The notes under the pieces are model-generated. The model was not told where the DNA came from and made no database searches. It worked only from the letters and a program-made list of their open reading frames with translations. Shown in pieces: positions 20,899-33,553 of a stretch of 64,000 nucleotides of DNA. Within the stretch, counting starts at the first letter, position 1. The number at the start of each line of letters is the position of its first letter. Made by a program: the position numbers and the translations under genes. The stretch is taken from positions 1 to 64,000 of the forward strand of contig JANINR010000008.1 in the NCBI GenBank assembly GCA_024508915.1, read 5' to 3'. Source of the DNA: Lysobacteraceae bacterium. Lineage in GTDB: Bacteria > Pseudomonadota > Gammaproteobacteria > Xanthomonadales > Xanthomonadaceae.

Positions 20899-22178
20899 GC
20901 GCCCTGCTCGACTCGTTGGCGGCGGCCTTCTCCGGGGACGACCCGGCGCGGCGCGCGGCGCTCGACGAGGCGCTGCGCGACGGCCTGCCGCCGCCGCGCG
21001 CCGAAGCCTGGAAGTACACGTCGCTGCGCGCGCTGGAGCGCCGCAGCTTCGCGCCGGCCGCGGCGCAGGCACCGGTGGCGCTCGACGCCGCCGCGGCGGC
21101 CGCCATCGCCGCCATTCCCGCGCCGCGCATGGTGTTCGTGAACGGCCGCTTCGATGCGGAGCGATCCGACCTGTCCGCGCTGCCCGCGACGGCGACCCTG
21201 CGTTCGCTGCCCGCCGTGCTGGCCGATCCCGACGCGCGCGCCGCGAACTTCATGCAGCGCCGCCATGCGCGCCCCGACGAAGTGTTCGCGCGCCTCAACG
21301 CCGCGCTCGCCGCCGACGGCTTCGTCCTCCGCCTCGCGGAGAACGCGCGCCTCGCCGCGCCGCTGCACGTCGTGTTCGCCGGCGCGCCCGCCGGCGCGGA
21401 CCAGGCCTGGCACCTGCGCCACTTCGTCGAACTGCGCCGCGGCGCGGAAGCCGCGATCGTCGAGCACCACGTCGCGCTCGGCGACCACGCGCACCTCGGC
21501 AACGCCCTGCTCCATGTCCACCTCGCCGCCGGCGCGCAACTGCAGCACGTCCGCGTGCAGGCCGAAGCCGCGCGCGCCACGCTGGTCGCGCGCACCGACG
21601 CCGTCCTCGCGCGCGGCGCGCAGTACCACCGGCTCGACCTCGAGCTCGGCGCGGCCCTCTCGCGCCACGAACTCAACGTGCGCCTCGAAGGCGAAGGCGC
21701 GATGCTGCTCGCGAACGGCGTCCAGCTCGCCGACGGTCGCCGCCACGTCGACACGCGCCTCGGCATCGAGCACATCGCCCGCGACGCCGCCTGCGACCTG
21801 GCCTGGCGCGGCATCGCCGCGGGCCGTGCGCGCGCCGTGTTCCATGGGGGCATCACCATCCGCCCCGGCGCCGACGGCAGCGACGCCCGCCTGTCGAACA
21901 AGAACCTGCTGCTGTCCGACCAGGCCGAGGTCGACAGCCAGCCGGTGCTCGAGATCCATGCCGACGAGGTCAAGGCCGCGCACGGCGCCACCGTCGGCCA
22001 GCTCGACCCGACCGCCATGTTCTACCTGCGCTCGCGCGGACTGCCGGAAGCCGAGGCGCGGCGCCTGCTCACCGCCGCGTTCTGCCACGAGGCGCTCGCC
22101 CCGTTCGATCCGGCGCTGCGGACCCCCGCCGCGGCCGCCCTCGACCGCGCCCTCGCGACGCTGGAATCCGCCGCATGA
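20895..22178 (+). CDS. sufD: Fe-S cluster assembly protein SufD
   Basis: EAWKYTSLRALERR, HADEVKAAHGATVGQLDPTAMFYLRSRGLPEAEAR. Confidence 0.95.
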
Positions 22179-23419
22179 ACGCCTCCGCCGCCGCGCCGCG
22201 CGAGGGCGTCGACTGGGCGCGCGTCCGCGCCGACTTCCCGCTGCTCGCGCGCATGGTCCACGGCAAGCCGCTGGTGTACTTCGATTCCGCCAACACCGGG
22301 CAGAAGCCGCTCGCGGTGATCGAGGCGGTGGACGGGTTCTACCGCCGCCACAACGCCAACGTCAGCCGCGCGGTGCACGCACTGGGTGCCGAGGCGACCG
22401 AGGCCTACGAGGGAGCACGCGCGAAGCTGGCGGGGCACCTGGACGTGCGCGCCGAGGACCTGGTGCTCACCAGCGGCACGACCTTCGCGCTCAACCTCGT
22501 CGCGTATTCGTGGGCGCTGCCGCGGCTCGGGCCCGGCGACGCGATCCTGCTCACGCGCATGGAGCACCACGCCAACATCGTCCCCTGGCAGCTCGTCGCC
22601 GCGCGCACCGGCGCGACGATCAAGGTCGCCGAACTGCTCCCCGACGGCTCGCTCGACCTGGACGGGCTGCAGGCCGCGATGACGCCCGACGTGAAGCTCC
22701 TCGGCGTGACCCACGTGTCGAACGTGCTGGGCACCGTGAATCCCGTGCGCGAGATCTGCCGCATGGCGCGCAAGCGCGGCATCGCCACCGTCGTCGACGG
22801 TTCGCAGGCGCTGCCGCACATGGCGGTGGACATCCCGGCGATCGGCTGCGACTTCTACGCGTTCACCGGCCACAAGATGTGCGGCCCCACCGGCACCGGC
22901 GGGCTCTGGGCGCGCCGCGAGCACCTGCAGGCGATGCCGCCGTTCCTCGGCGGCGGCGAGATGATCCGCGAAGTCCGCTTCGACGGCACCGTGTACGCCG
23001 ATCCGCCGCACCGCTTCGAGGCCGGCACGCCGAACATCGCCGGCCACGTCGGCCTCGGCGCGGCCGTCGACTACCTGGACGCCATCGGCATGGACGCGGT
23101 CGCGGCGCGCGAGCGCGAGCTGCACGCGCACCTCGAGGAGGAAATGCGCAAGGTCGACGGCCTGCGCATCGTCGGCGAGGCGCCGGGCAAGGCGGCCGTC
23201 ACGTCGTTCCTCGTCGAAGGCGCGCACGCGCACGACCTCGCCACGCTCCTCGACCTGGAAGGCGTCGCGGTGCGCTCCGGCCACCACTGCGCGCACCCGC
23301 TGATGCATTTCTACGGCGTGCCGGCCACCTGCCGCGCGTCGCTCGCCTTCTACAACACGCACGCCGAGGTGGAGGCGTTCGCCGCCGCGCTGCGCAAGGT
23401 CCGGAACCTGCTCGCATGA
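22175..23419 (+). CDS. sufS: cysteine desulfurase SufS
   Basis: YFDSANTGQKP, DGSQALPHMAVD, FTGHKMCGPTGTG, VRSGHHCAHPLM. Confidence 0.96.
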   Translation: MNASAAAPREGVDWARVRADFPLLARMVHGKPLVYFDSANTGQKPLAVIEAVDGFYRRHNANVSRAVHALGAEATEAYEGARAKLAGHLDVRAEDLVLTSGTTFALNLVAYSWALPRLGPGDAILLTRMEHHANIVPWQLVAARTGATIKVAELLPDGSLDLDGLQAAMTPDVKLLGVTHVSNVLGTVNPVREICRMARKRGIATVVDGSQALPHMAVDIPAIGCDFYAFTGHKMCGPTGTGGLWARREHLQAMPPFLGGGEMIREVRFDGTVYADPPHRFEAGTPNIAGHVGLGAAVDYLDAIGMDAVAARERELHAHLEEEMRKVDGLRIVGEAPGKAAVTSFLVEGAHAHDLATLLDLEGVAVRSGHHCAHPLMHFYGVPATCRASLAFYNTHAEVEAFAAALRKVRNLLA

Positions 23420-23958
23420 GCGCCGCCACGGCCCCGACCGCGCTCTCGTTCCGCGCGGCCACCGACGACGACGTGGCCGCGATCGTGGCGCTCGTGACGT
23501 CCGCCTACCGCGGCGAAGCCAGCCGCGCCGGCTGGACCACCGAAGCCGACCTGCTCGACGGCAACCGCATCGACCCGGATGTCCTCCGCGCCGACATCGC
23601 GCGCGATCGCAGCCGGGTGCTGCTCGCGTCGCACGGGGGCGAGCTGGTGGGCTGCGCGCATGTCGCGATCGAGGGCGACGCCGGCTATTTCGGCATGTTC
23701 GCGGTGCGTCCGGTGCTGCAGGGCGGTGGCCTCGGCAAGGCGGTGCTCGCCGAAGCGGAACGCATCGCGCGCGACGAGTGGGGCCAGTCGACCATGCGGA
23801 TGACGGTGATCGACCTGCGCGACGAGCTGATCGCGTGGTACGAGCGCTGCGGCTATCGCCGCACCGGGATCAAGAAGCCTTTCCCCGCGGTCGACCCGCG
23901 CTTCGGCATCCCGAAGCGGGACGACCTGCGCTTCGAGGTCCTCGAAAAACCGCTGTAG
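23416..23958 (+). CDS. GNAT family N-acetyltransferase
   Basis: MFAVRPVLQGGGLGKAVLAEAERIA and YERCGYRRTG; ATGA overlap with sufS. Confidence 0.88.
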   Translation: MSAATAPTALSFRAATDDDVAAIVALVTSAYRGEASRAGWTTEADLLDGNRIDPDVLRADIARDRSRVLLASHGGELVGCAHVAIEGDAGYFGMFAVRPVLQGGGLGKAVLAEAERIARDEWGQSTMRMTVIDLRDELIAWYERCGYRRTGIKKPFPAVDPRFGIPKRDDLRFEVLEKPL

Positions 23959-23977
23959 AGCCGTACGGAGGCAAAGG

Positions 23978-24301
23978 ATGGGCGACTGGGTTCGGGTCTG
24001 CGGGACGTCGGAGCTGCTGCCGGGCGAGAAGACCGTCGCCTGGGACGGCGATGTCGCGATCCTGGTGGTGAACTACGACGGCGACTATTACGCCCTCGAG
24101 GACGTCTGCAGCCACGAGGACTTCGAGCTGTCGGCCGGATGCTTCGACGGCGACGAGGCGACGATCGAATGCGTGCTGCACGGCTCGAAGTTCGACGTGC
24201 GCGACGGCCGGGCGCTCAATCCCCCCGCCTATTCCCCCGCCGTCCGGTTCCCGGTGAAGGTCGAGGACGGGGCGGTCTGGACCCGGGACGATCGCGATTG
24301 A
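23978..24301 (+). CDS. Rieske-type [2Fe-2S] ferredoxin
   Basis: EDVCSHEDFELSAGCFDGDEATIECVLHGSKFDVRDGRAL (C-x-H ... C-x2-H). Confidence 0.9.
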   Translation: MGDWVRVCGTSELLPGEKTVAWDGDVAILVVNYDGDYYALEDVCSHEDFELSAGCFDGDEATIECVLHGSKFDVRDGRALNPPAYSPAVRFPVKVEDGAVWTRDDRD

Positions 24302-24330
24302 GACCGCCGGCGGATCGATGAGATTGGTGT

Positions 24331-24345
24331 TGCGAATCATTCTCA
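24331..24345 (+). promoter_or_regulatory. Fur box
   Basis: TGCGAAT-C-ATTCTCA matches 11/14 specified positions of the 7-1-7 Fur consensus TGATAAT-N-ATTATCA, overlapping a putative TTGCGA(-35)/TAGAAT(-10) promoter upstream of a TonB receptor. Confidence 0.75.
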
Positions 24346-24405
24346 TTGCGGAATAGAATGGCGCCGCGGCCCGAGAGGCCACCCATTCATCCAGGCGATC
24401 CGCCC

Positions 24406-26793
24406 ATGTCCCCGATCCAGCGCCGCAAGCACGCGGCTCCTTCGCGCTCCCCGTCCCCGGCGTCCCTTCCCCTCGCCGCCGCCCTGATGACCGGCCTGGC
24501 CCTGGCTGCACCGCTGGCGGCTTCCGCCCAGGACGCCCACGCGGCCACCGGGTCCACCGAGCCGACCGGCGGTCCCTCCGCTTCGGGCCAGGTCCGGACG
24601 CTGGGCAAGGTCGAGGTCGTCGGCGACGCCGTGCCGCGCGACCGGCCGGCTTCGCCGAAGTTCACCCAGGTCCTGCAGGACACCCCGCAGACCATCGAAG
24701 TCATCGGCAAGGAACTGCTGCAGCAGCAGGGCGCCACGACGCTGACCGAAGCGCTGCGCAACAGCCCGGGCGTCGGCACCTTCTATGCGGGCGAGAACGG
24801 CGCCACCAGCACCGGCGACACGCTCTACATGCGCGGCTTCGACAGCTCGAGCAGCCTCTTCGTCGACGGCGTGCGCGACCTCGGCGCGATATCGCGCGAC
24901 CTGTTCAACATCGAACAGGTGGAAGTCGTGAAGGGCCCGGCCGGTACGGACACCGGCCGCTCGGCGCCGACCGGCGCGATCAACATGGTGACGAAGCGCG
25001 CCAACCTGTCCGAGGGCACGTCCGCGAGCGCCTCGTTCGGCGCGGACGGCCAGCGCCGCGCCACCGCCGACCTCAACGCGACGCTGGGCGCCACCAGCGC
25101 GTTGCGCGTCGACGCACTCTGGCAGGACAGCGACGTCGCCGGCCGCGACCGGGTGAACAACGCGCGGCGCGGCATCGCGCCCTCGCTGGGCTTCGGCCTC
25201 GGCACACCCACGCGGGTGTACCTCGACCTGCTGTACGTGCGGCAGGACAACATCCCCGACGGGTTCGTCCCCACCATCGGCCTGCCCGCGTGGCTGCCGC
25301 AACCCGGCCTGGAGCAGCTCGCGGGCCATCCGGTCGATCCGCGCAACTACTACGGCAGCCCGCTCGACCACGAAGACGCGACCGCGAAGACGGCGACGCT
25401 GCGCGTCGAGCACGACGTGTCCGCGGCGCTGAAGCTGACCAACACCCTGCGCTGGGGCAGCACGCGCCAGGACTACTTCATCACCTCCTACACCGCGACC
25501 GGCGGCAACGCGGGCAACGCGCAGGCGGGCAACATCCGCTGGACCGACAGGGACGACCTGTCGACCTACACCCTGCAGCGCAGCAACTTCAGCACGCGCG
25601 ACCAGGAGAACCGCATCCTCACCGACCAGTTGAACGTGCGCGCGGACTTCAACACCGGAACGGTCGCGCACTTCCTCACCACCGGGCTGGAGCTGACGCG
25701 CGAGGAACAGTCGGCGAACGCCATCGCCACCAGCGGCAGCCTGCCGCCGATCGGACTGTACGATCCGGACTGGACCGGCGCGGGCACGCTCGAGGCCCAT
25801 CGCAGCGGCGCGGTGTCGGACGGGCGGACCGACACCGCGGCGGCCTACCTCTTCGACACGCTGAAGTTCGGCGACCGCTTCCTGCTGAGCGCCGGCGTCC
25901 GCGCCGACCGCTACGCCACCGACTACACGGCGACCGCGGTCTGCACCACGACGGTCCCGCTGCCGCGCAACGGCGTCGCCTGCCCCGCAGGCGTCCAGAA
26001 CGGCACCGTGGTGCCGAGCGCCGACCTGCGGGCCACCGGCACGCTGCTCAACTACAAGCTCGGCGCCGTCTACAAGCCGGTCGAGGCGCTGAGCCTGTAC
26101 GCGAACGCCGCGCTGTCGCAGCAGCCGCCCGGCGGCGCCAACTTCAGCCTGAGCACGGCGGCCAACAGCGCCGACAACCTCGACAACGAACCGCAGAAGG
26201 CGCGGACCTACGAGGCCGGCGCGAAGTGGGCCCTGGTCCCGCGCGGCGCCACCCTCAACGTGGCACTGTTCCGCACCGACGTGAGCAACGAGATCGTCGC
26301 GGACCCGAGCGCGCCCGGCGGCTACGCCCAGACGGGCCGGAAGCGCGTCCAGGGGATCGAAGCGTCCATCGTCGGCAGCATCACCGATCACTGGGACCTG
26401 TCCCTCGGCATCCTGCACCAGGACGCCAAAGTGCGCGAAGGCAGCAATGTCGCGGCGGACGGCACCGACAACCTGACGTACACGCCCGCCGACGCCGCCA
26501 CCGGCTGGAGCAGCTACCGCTTCGACTCCGGCCTGACCGTCGGCGGCGGCATCCGCTACACCTCGGGCCTGCACAAGGGCACCGACGGGGCTGTCGGCAC
26601 GCCGGCCTACACCAAGCCGTGGATCGTGTACGACGCGGTGGTGTCGCTTCCGGTCGGGGACCGCCTGACCCTGCGCCTCAACGCCTACAACCTCTTCGAC
26701 AAGCGCTACGTGGCGTCGATCAACAAGAGCGGCTACCGCTACGCTCCGGGCACGCCGCGGACGTTCTTGCTGAGCGCCGATTTCGTCTTCTGA
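24406..26793 (+). CDS. TonB-dependent catecholate siderophore receptor (Fiu-like)
   Basis: Signal peptide, plug domain [58 protein letters not shown]-terminal ...[17 protein letters not shown]. Confidence 0.92.
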   Translation: MSPIQRRKHAAPSRSPSPASLPLAAALMTGLALAAPLAASAQDAHAATGSTEPTGGPSASGQVRTLGKVEVVGDAVPRDRPASPKFTQVLQDTPQTIEVIGKELLQQQGATTLTEALRNSPGVGTFYAGENGATSTGDTLYMRGFDSSSSLFVDGVRDLGAISRDLFNIEQVEVVKGPAGTDTGRSAPTGAINMVTKRANLSEGTSASASFGADGQRRATADLNATLGATSALRVDALWQDSDVAGRDRVNNARRGIAPSLGFGLGTPTRVYLDLLYVRQDNIPDGFVPTIGLPAWLPQPGLEQLAGHPVDPRNYYGSPLDHEDATAKTATLRVEHDVSAALKLTNTLRWGSTRQDYFITSYTATGGNAGNAQAGNIRWTDRDDLSTYTLQRSNFSTRDQENRILTDQLNVRADFNTGTVAHFLTTGLELTREEQSANAIATSGSLPPIGLYDPDWTGAGTLEAHRSGAVSDGRTDTAAAYLFDTLKFGDRFLLSAGVRADRYATDYTATAVCTTTVPLPRNGVACPAGVQNGTVVPSADLRATGTLLNYKLGAVYKPVEALSLYANAALSQQPPGGANFSLSTAANSADNLDNEPQKARTYEAGAKWALVPRGATLNVALFRTDVSNEIVADPSAPGGYAQTGRKRVQGIEASIVGSITDHWDLSLGILHQDAKVREGSNVAADGTDNLTYTPADAATGWSSYRFDSGLTVGGGIRYTSGLHKGTDGAVGTPAYTKPWIVYDAVVSLPVGDRLTLRLNAYNLFDKRYVASINKSGYRYAPGTPRTFLLSADFVF

Positions 26794-26803
26794 GGAAGCC
26801 GCC

Positions 26804-27532
26804 ATGTTGCTGCACATCCCCGGCGTGCTCGACCGCGACCAGCTCGCGCGCATCCGCTCGGCACTCGACGGCGCCGAGTGGGTGGACGGCCGCCAGACCG
26901 TCGGCGCGCAAGGCGCGCAGGTCAAGCGCAACCTGCAGCTCGCCGAGGATTCGCCCTTGCGACGCGAACTCGGCGCCATGGTGCTGGCGGTGCTGGCCCG
27001 CAACCCGCTCTATTTCGCCGCGGCCCTGCCCCTGCGCACGCTGCCCCCGCGCTTCAACCGCTACGAAGGCGGCGGCACCTACGGCGCGCACGTGGACGGT
27101 GCGGTGATGGCCCTCCCCCCGGATGGCGCCGACGCCGCGCATGCGTTGCCCGGCCAGGCCGGCTACGTGCGCAGCGACCTTTCGTGCACGCTGTTCCTGA
27201 GCGAACCGGAGGAATACGACGGCGGCGGCCTCGTCGTCGACGACACCTACGGCGAGCACGAAGTGAAGCTGCCCGCCGGCGACCTCATCCTCTACCCGTC
27301 GAGCAGCCTGCACCGCGTCGAGCCGGTGACGCGCGGTGCACGCATCGCCTCGTTCTTCTGGATCCAGAGCATGGTGCGCGACCTGGAGAAGCGGCGCCTG
27401 CTGTACCAGCTCGACACCTCGATCCAGGCCCTGTCCGCGCCGGGTGCCGGCCTGCCGTCGGACAGCCGCGACGCCCTCGTGGGCCTGACCGGCATCTACC
27501 ACAACCTCCTGCGCCGCTGGGCGGAGACCTGA
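26804..27532 (+). CDS. Fe2+-dependent PKHD-type hydroxylase (PiuC/YbiX family)
   Basis: [56 protein letters not shown]. Confidence 0.92.
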   Translation: MLLHIPGVLDRDQLARIRSALDGAEWVDGRQTVGAQGAQVKRNLQLAEDSPLRRELGAMVLAVLARNPLYFAAALPLRTLPPRFNRYEGGGTYGAHVDGAVMALPPDGADAAHALPGQAGYVRSDLSCTLFLSEPEEYDGGGLVVDDTYGEHEVKLPAGDLILYPSSSLHRVEPVTRGARIASFFWIQSMVRDLEKRRLLYQLDTSIQALSAPGAGLPSDSRDALVGLTGIYHNLLRRWAET

Positions 27533-27540
27533 CCGACACC

Positions 27541-28203
27541 ATGACCACGCCAATCAAGACAAGCCCATCGGCATCGCCCCGTCCCGCCGCCCGCCCGCGC
27601 GGCGGCCACCGGACCTACCGCTGGATCCGCCAGCTGCACCTGTGGATCGGCGCCTGGGGCGCCATCGCCGCGATCGTCTACGGCTACACCGGCCTGGTGA
27701 TGAACCACCGCATGGGCGACAACGCGTGGCCGCAGGGCGAGAGCACGGAAGCCGGGCGCGCGATGCTCGAAGTGCCCGCGGAAGCGCGCACGTCCGCCGA
27801 GGACCTGTCGAAGTGGCTGCTGCAGTCGCAGGGCCTCGACGCGCAGACGATCCGCAAGGGCGCCCCGCGCGGCGCGCGCGAAGGGGCGCCGGAACAATGG
27901 AACCTGTCCGGCGGCAATGCGCGCGCCTCCTGGGCGCTGCAGTACAAGCCCGGCGACGCGACCGCCGAGATCAAGCACAACCGCCAGGACTGGCTCGCCG
28001 CGTTCAACCGGCTGCACAAGGCCGTCGGCGGCGGTTTCGCGTGGGTGCTCCTCGCCGACAGCTTCGCGATCGCGATGCTGCTGCTGGGGTTGTCCGGCAT
28101 CTGGATGTGGGCGCGCGGCCGCACCCCCGGGCAGCTCGTGCTGAGCGTGTTCGGCGTGTCGCTGCTGGTGCTGCTGCTGGTGCTCGGGCCCGCCCTGGCC
28201 TGA
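27541..28203 (+). CDS. PepSY-associated TM helix domain protein
   Basis: RWIRQLHLWIGAWGAIAAIVYGYTGLVMNHR and C-terminal TM LLLGLSGIWMWARGRTPGQL. Confidence 0.85.
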   Translation: MTTPIKTSPSASPRPAARPRGGHRTYRWIRQLHLWIGAWGAIAAIVYGYTGLVMNHRMGDNAWPQGESTEAGRAMLEVPAEARTSAEDLSKWLLQSQGLDAQTIRKGAPRGAREGAPEQWNLSGGNARASWALQYKPGDATAEIKHNRQDWLAAFNRLHKAVGGGFAWVLLADSFAIAMLLLGLSGIWMWARGRTPGQLVLSVFGVSLLVLLLVLGPALA

Positions 28204-28210
28204 GCGCGGT

Positions 28211-28858
28211 TCAGTCGACAGCGCCTTCCGACGCGTCGGCCTCGGCGCCGGTGCCGGCAGGCGCGATGCGGATGACCAGCAGTTCGCCTCCCCCGTCGAG
28301 CGGGTAGCGCCGCCGCGCGGCGGAGGCGCCGGGCAGGAGCAGCGTGTCGCCTTGCGCCGCTTCCAGCGCGCCCTCGCCTCCCGCGCCGCAGCGCAGGCGC
28401 CCCGCCAGCACGTAGACCGCCCAGGTGCTTCCGGGATCGGCGAACAGGAGCATCGAGCCGACCAGCGGCCGATGCCACAACTGCGCGTCGACCGCATCGC
28501 GGCGCCACATCAGGTTGAAGTCGCGGGTGGGCCCGTCGACGAGCTCGCCGCGCAGCGCCCGCTCCCCCGCGAAGCGCAGGCGGTCGTGCGGCGGATGCAG
28601 TTCGACCAGCGCACCGTCGTCGAAACGCAGGCGCAGCCCGTTGCCCGATAGCAGCACGAGTTCGCGGTCGACGCCGGGGAACGCCGAGAACGGCGCGTCC
28701 TCGTCGATCTCCGCGATCGACAGGCGCCAGTCCCAACCGGCGCCACCCGGCGATGGCCGGGCATGCACTTCCCGCGTCCAGCCCGCGCCGTTGCGCCAGC
28801 GTTCGCGCCGGTAATCCTGCGCACGCAACAGGCGCGGCGCGTCGTTCGCGTGGTCCAT
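28211..28858 (-). CDS. HutD/Ves family cupin-like protein
   Basis: RRERWRNGAGWTREV...WDWRLSIAEIDEDAPFSAFPGVDRELVLLSGNGLRL. Confidence 0.85.
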   Translation of the reverse strand: MDHANDAPRLLRAQDYRRERWRNGAGWTREVHARPSPGGAGWDWRLSIAEIDEDAPFSAFPGVDRELVLLSGNGLRLRFDDGALVELHPPHDRLRFAGERALRGELVDGPTRDFNLMWRRDAVDAQLWHRPLVGSMLLFADPGSTWAVYVLAGRLRCGAGGEGALEAAQGDTLLLPGASAARRRYPLDGGGELLVIRIAPAGTGAEADASEGAVD

Positions 28859-28933
28859 GCGCGCAGTGTAGCCAAGCCGGGTGCGCGACCGCCGGCCCCG
28901 GCGAGGGGGATCGGGCCGACGGCCGCGCGAAGC

Positions 28934-29302
28934 TCACTTCTTCGCCGGCCGCGCGGCGGGGCGCGCCGCGCCGCGCGCAGGGCGCTGCACGGCCGGCGCG
29001 CCCGCGCCGAAGCTGATGCGGTCGCGGTTCCTCTCCACCGTCTTCAGCCCGATCCCCTTGACCTGGGCCAGCTGCTCCGGCGTGTGGAAGGCGCCATGCG
29101 CCTTGCGGTACGCGACGATCGCCTCCGCCTTCGAGCGGCCGATGTTCAGCAGGCCCGCGTCGATCGCCGCGGCGTCGGCGGTATTGATGTTGACGCGGTC
29201 GGCAGCCGCGGCGATGCCCGGCGCGGTGCCGCCCAGCAGCGCGCTGGCGGCAAGCAGCATGCCCAGGGTGAGCGAGCGTGGCACGGCGGTGAAGGTCTTC
29301 AT
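28934..29302 (-). CDS. ComEA-like helix-hairpin-helix protein, exported
   Basis: VNINTADAAAIDAGLLNIGRSKAEAIVAYRKAHGAFHTPEQLAQVKGIGLKTVERNRDRI. Confidence 0.88.
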   Translation of the reverse strand: MKTFTAVPRSLTLGMLLAASALLGGTAPGIAAAADRVNINTADAAAIDAGLLNIGRSKAEAIVAYRKAHGAFHTPEQLAQVKGIGLKTVERNRDRISFGAGAPAVQRPARGAARPAARPAKK

Positions 29303-29478
29303 GGCGTTTCCTCTCTCCGTTGGCGGGTGTGGGGCCAGTCTCCGCGCGCTCCGCGCCGCGCGGCATCGGCGAACCCCGCTTCCGGCGCCGGGAAAACGCC
29401 GCGTCACGGGTAGGAAAAGGCCCCCCGGCGCCCCCGGGCGTAGAATCGACGGCCTGATCCAGCTTCCGGGACTCCGCG

Positions 29479-30987
<1,509 letters not shown>

Positions 30988-31007
30988 GCGGCGGCGCGAT
31001 CCGCCGC
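30988..31007. terminator. hairpin between convergent genes
   Basis: GCGGCGG-CGCGAT-CCGCCGC immediately after the M20 peptidase stop codon. Confidence 0.45.
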
Positions 31008-31019
31008 CGCGGCCGCGGC

Positions 31020-32435
31020 TCAGCTGCGGCCGTAGGCGTCCTCGTAGCGGACGATGTCGTCCTCGCCGAGGTAGTCGCCCGACTGCACCTCGATCAGCTC
31101 GAGCACGTCCGCCCCGGGATTCTCGAGGCGGTGCTTCGCGCCGATGGGGATGTACGTCGACTGGTTCGCGTGCAGTTCGAACACGTCGTCGCCGCGGGTG
31201 ACGCGCGCGATGCCGCTGACCACGATCCAGTGCTCGGCGCGCCGCGTGTGCGACTGCAGCGACAGCGACGCACCCGGCTTGACCTTGATGCGCTTGACCT
31301 GGAAGCGCTCGCCCGCGTCGACGGAGTCGTAGCTGCCCCAGGGGCGGTGCACCTCCCGATGCAGCGCAGCCTGGGAGCGCTGCCCGGCCTTGAGCATCGC
31401 GACGACGTCCTTGACCTGCTGCACCTTGTCCTTGCGCGCGACGAGCACGGCGTCGTCGGTTTCCACCACGACGATGTCGTCCACGCCGACCAGCGCGACG
31501 AGCCGGCGCGCGTAGGCGTAGCTGTTGCGGCTGTCGACGGCGACGACGTCGCCATGGCGGGCGTTGCCGTCGGCGTCGCGCTCGGCCACGTCCCACAGTG
31601 CCGACCAGGAACCGACGTCGTTCCAGCCGATGTCCACCGGCAGCACCATCGCCGTGTCGGTGCGCTCCATCACCGCATAGTCGATGGATTCGGCGGGGGT
31701 GGCTTCGAACGCGGCGGCGTCGAGGCGGATGAAATCGCCGTCGCGGCGCGCGGCGGCGAACGCGGCGCGCGCGCCCTCGAGGATGTCGGGGCGGAAGCGG
31801 CCCAGCTCGGCGAGGTAGCGCGAGGCGCGGAACAGGAACATGCCGCTGTTCCAGTAATAGCCGCCCGCGTCGAGGTATCGCTGCGCGGTGGCGGCGTCGG
31901 GCTTTTCGACGAAGCGCAGCACCTTGCGGACGCCCGCGGCGCCGGGGTCGGCTTGGATGTAGCCGAAGCCGGTCTCGGGCGCAGTCGGCACGATGCCGAA
32001 CGTCACCAGCGCCCCCGCCGCGGCGGCGGGCGTGGCGGCGAGCACCGCGCGGCGGAACGCCTCGACGTCGCGCACGACGTGGTCCGACGGCAGCACGAGC
32101 AGCAGCGGATCCCCGCCGGCTCCGGCTTCCTGCTGCGCCTGCAGCGCGGCGGCCGCGATGGCCGGCGCGGTGTTGCGGCCCGCCGGCTCCAGCACGATCG
32201 CAGGCGCCGGCGCGCCTGCCTGGCGCAGTTGCTCGGCCACCAGGAAGCGGTGGTCCTCTCCGGCGACCACGATGGGCCGGGCGTGCGCCAGCGGCGCCAC
32301 GCGCGACCACGTCGCCTGCAGCATCGTCTCCTCGCCGGCGAGCGGCAGGAACTGCTTCGGATAGGCCTCGCGCGACAGCGGCCACAGCCGCGTCCCCGAC
32401 CCGCCCGACAGCAGCACCGGTTGCAGATCCGTCAC
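31020..32435 (-). CDS. mannose-1-phosphate guanylyltransferase / mannose-6-phosphate isomerase (XanB/ManC/AlgA-like), GTG start
   Basis: LLSGGSGTRLWPLSREAYPKQFLPL nucleotidyltransferase motif; C-terminal cupin HREVHRPWGSYDSVDAGERFQVKRIKVKPGASLSLQSHTRRAEHWIVVSG. Confidence 0.95.
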   Translation of the reverse strand: MTDLQPVLLSGGSGTRLWPLSREAYPKQFLPLAGEETMLQATWSRVAPLAHARPIVVAGEDHRFLVAEQLRQAGAPAPAIVLEPAGRNTAPAIAAAALQAQQEAGAGGDPLLLVLPSDHVVRDVEAFRRAVLAATPAAAAGALVTFGIVPTAPETGFGYIQADPGAAGVRKVLRFVEKPDAATAQRYLDAGGYYWNSGMFLFRASRYLAELGRFRPDILEGARAAFAAARRDGDFIRLDAAAFEATPAESIDYAVMERTDTAMVLPVDIGWNDVGSWSALWDVAERDADGNARHGDVVAVDSRNSYAYARRLVALVGVDDIVVVETDDAVLVARKDKVQQVKDVVAMLKAGQRSQAALHREVHRPWGSYDSVDAGERFQVKRIKVKPGASLSLQSHTRRAEHWIVVSGIARVTRGDDVFELHANQSTYIPIGAKHRLENPGADVLELIEVQSGDYLGEDDIVRYEDAYGRS

Positions 32436-32503
32436 GCGCACCTCCCGGCGAACATGGCGGCAGTTTACCCTGTGCGCCCGGCCCTTCCGGCCCTGGAGCC
32501 ACG

Positions 32504-33553
32504 ATGCCGAACGACACACCGCCGCCGACCGATCCCGGGGACCCGCGCGCCCGATCGCGCCTCGCATGGGCGCGCGAAGCGCTCGCCGCGCCCGATGCGG
32601 CGCTGGAACGCGCGTCCATGGACGCCGGCTTCCGCAGCTACTGGCGAACCGGTGGCGGAAACGGGCCCTCGCGCATCGTGATGGATTCGCCGCCCGACCG
32701 CGAGGACGTGCGTCCGTGGCTGCGCATCCGCGACCTGCTCGAAGCGGGCGGCGTGCGCGTGCCGCGCGTGCTCGCGCGCGACGTGGACGCCGGCTTCCTG
32801 CTGCTCGAGGACCTCGGCACGCAGACGCTGCTGCAGGTGATCGACGACGGCACCGCCGATGCGCTGTTCGACGCCGCCATCGACCAGCTGCTGCGCCTGC
32901 AGGCGATCGCCCCGCCCGCGGACCTGCCCGCCTACGACGAAGCCCTGCTCGCGCGCGAGCTGCGCCTGTTCGACGAGTGGTTCCTCGGCCGCCACCTCGG
33001 CCTGGCGCTCGACTGCGGCGACATGGAGACGCTCGACCTCGCGTTCCGCCGCCTCGTCGACGCCGCGCTCGCGCAGCCGCGGGTGCTGGTGCACCGCGAT
33101 TTCATGCCGCGCAACCTGATGCCCGCGGGCGACGGACTCGCGGTGCTCGATTTCCAGGACGCCGTCGCCGGCCCGATCGCCTACGACGCGCTGAGCCTGT
33201 TCAAGGACGCCTTCCTGTCGTGGCCGCCGGAACGCGTGCAGGGCTGGCTCGCGCGCTACCACGCCCGCGCCGCCGCGGCCGGCCTGCCGGTGCCGCCCTT
33301 GCCGCGCTTCCTGCGCGACGCCGACCTGATCGGCGTGCAGCGCCACCTCAAGGTGCTCGGCATCTTCGCGCGCCTGCACCATCGCGACGGCAAGCCGAAG
33401 TACATCGCCGACGCGCCGCGCTTCCTCGCCTACCTCGGCGAGGCGCTGCCGCGGCACCCGGAACTCGCGCCGCTGCGCGACTTCCTCGATCGCCGCGTGC
33501 TCCCCGCATTCGATGCGCACGCCCCGGGCGCGGCGGCGGCACCGCGCGCATGA
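32504..33553 (+). CDS. amgK: N-acetylmuramate/N-acetylglucosamine 1-kinase (AmgK-like phosphotransferase)
   Basis: APH fold: RVLVHRDFMPRNLMPAGDGLAVLDFQDAVAGPIAYDALSLFKDAF; ATGA overlap with MurU-like gene. Confidence 0.88.
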   Translation: MPNDTPPPTDPGDPRARSRLAWAREALAAPDAALERASMDAGFRSYWRTGGGNGPSRIVMDSPPDREDVRPWLRIRDLLEAGGVRVPRVLARDVDAGFLLLEDLGTQTLLQVIDDGTADALFDAAIDQLLRLQAIAPPADLPAYDEALLARELRLFDEWFLGRHLGLALDCGDMETLDLAFRRLVDAALAQPRVLVHRDFMPRNLMPAGDGLAVLDFQDAVAGPIAYDALSLFKDAFLSWPPERVQGWLARYHARAAAAGLPVPPLPRFLRDADLIGVQRHLKVLGIFARLHHRDGKPKYIADAPRFLAYLGEALPRHPELAPLRDFLDRRVLPAFDAHAPGAAAAPRA

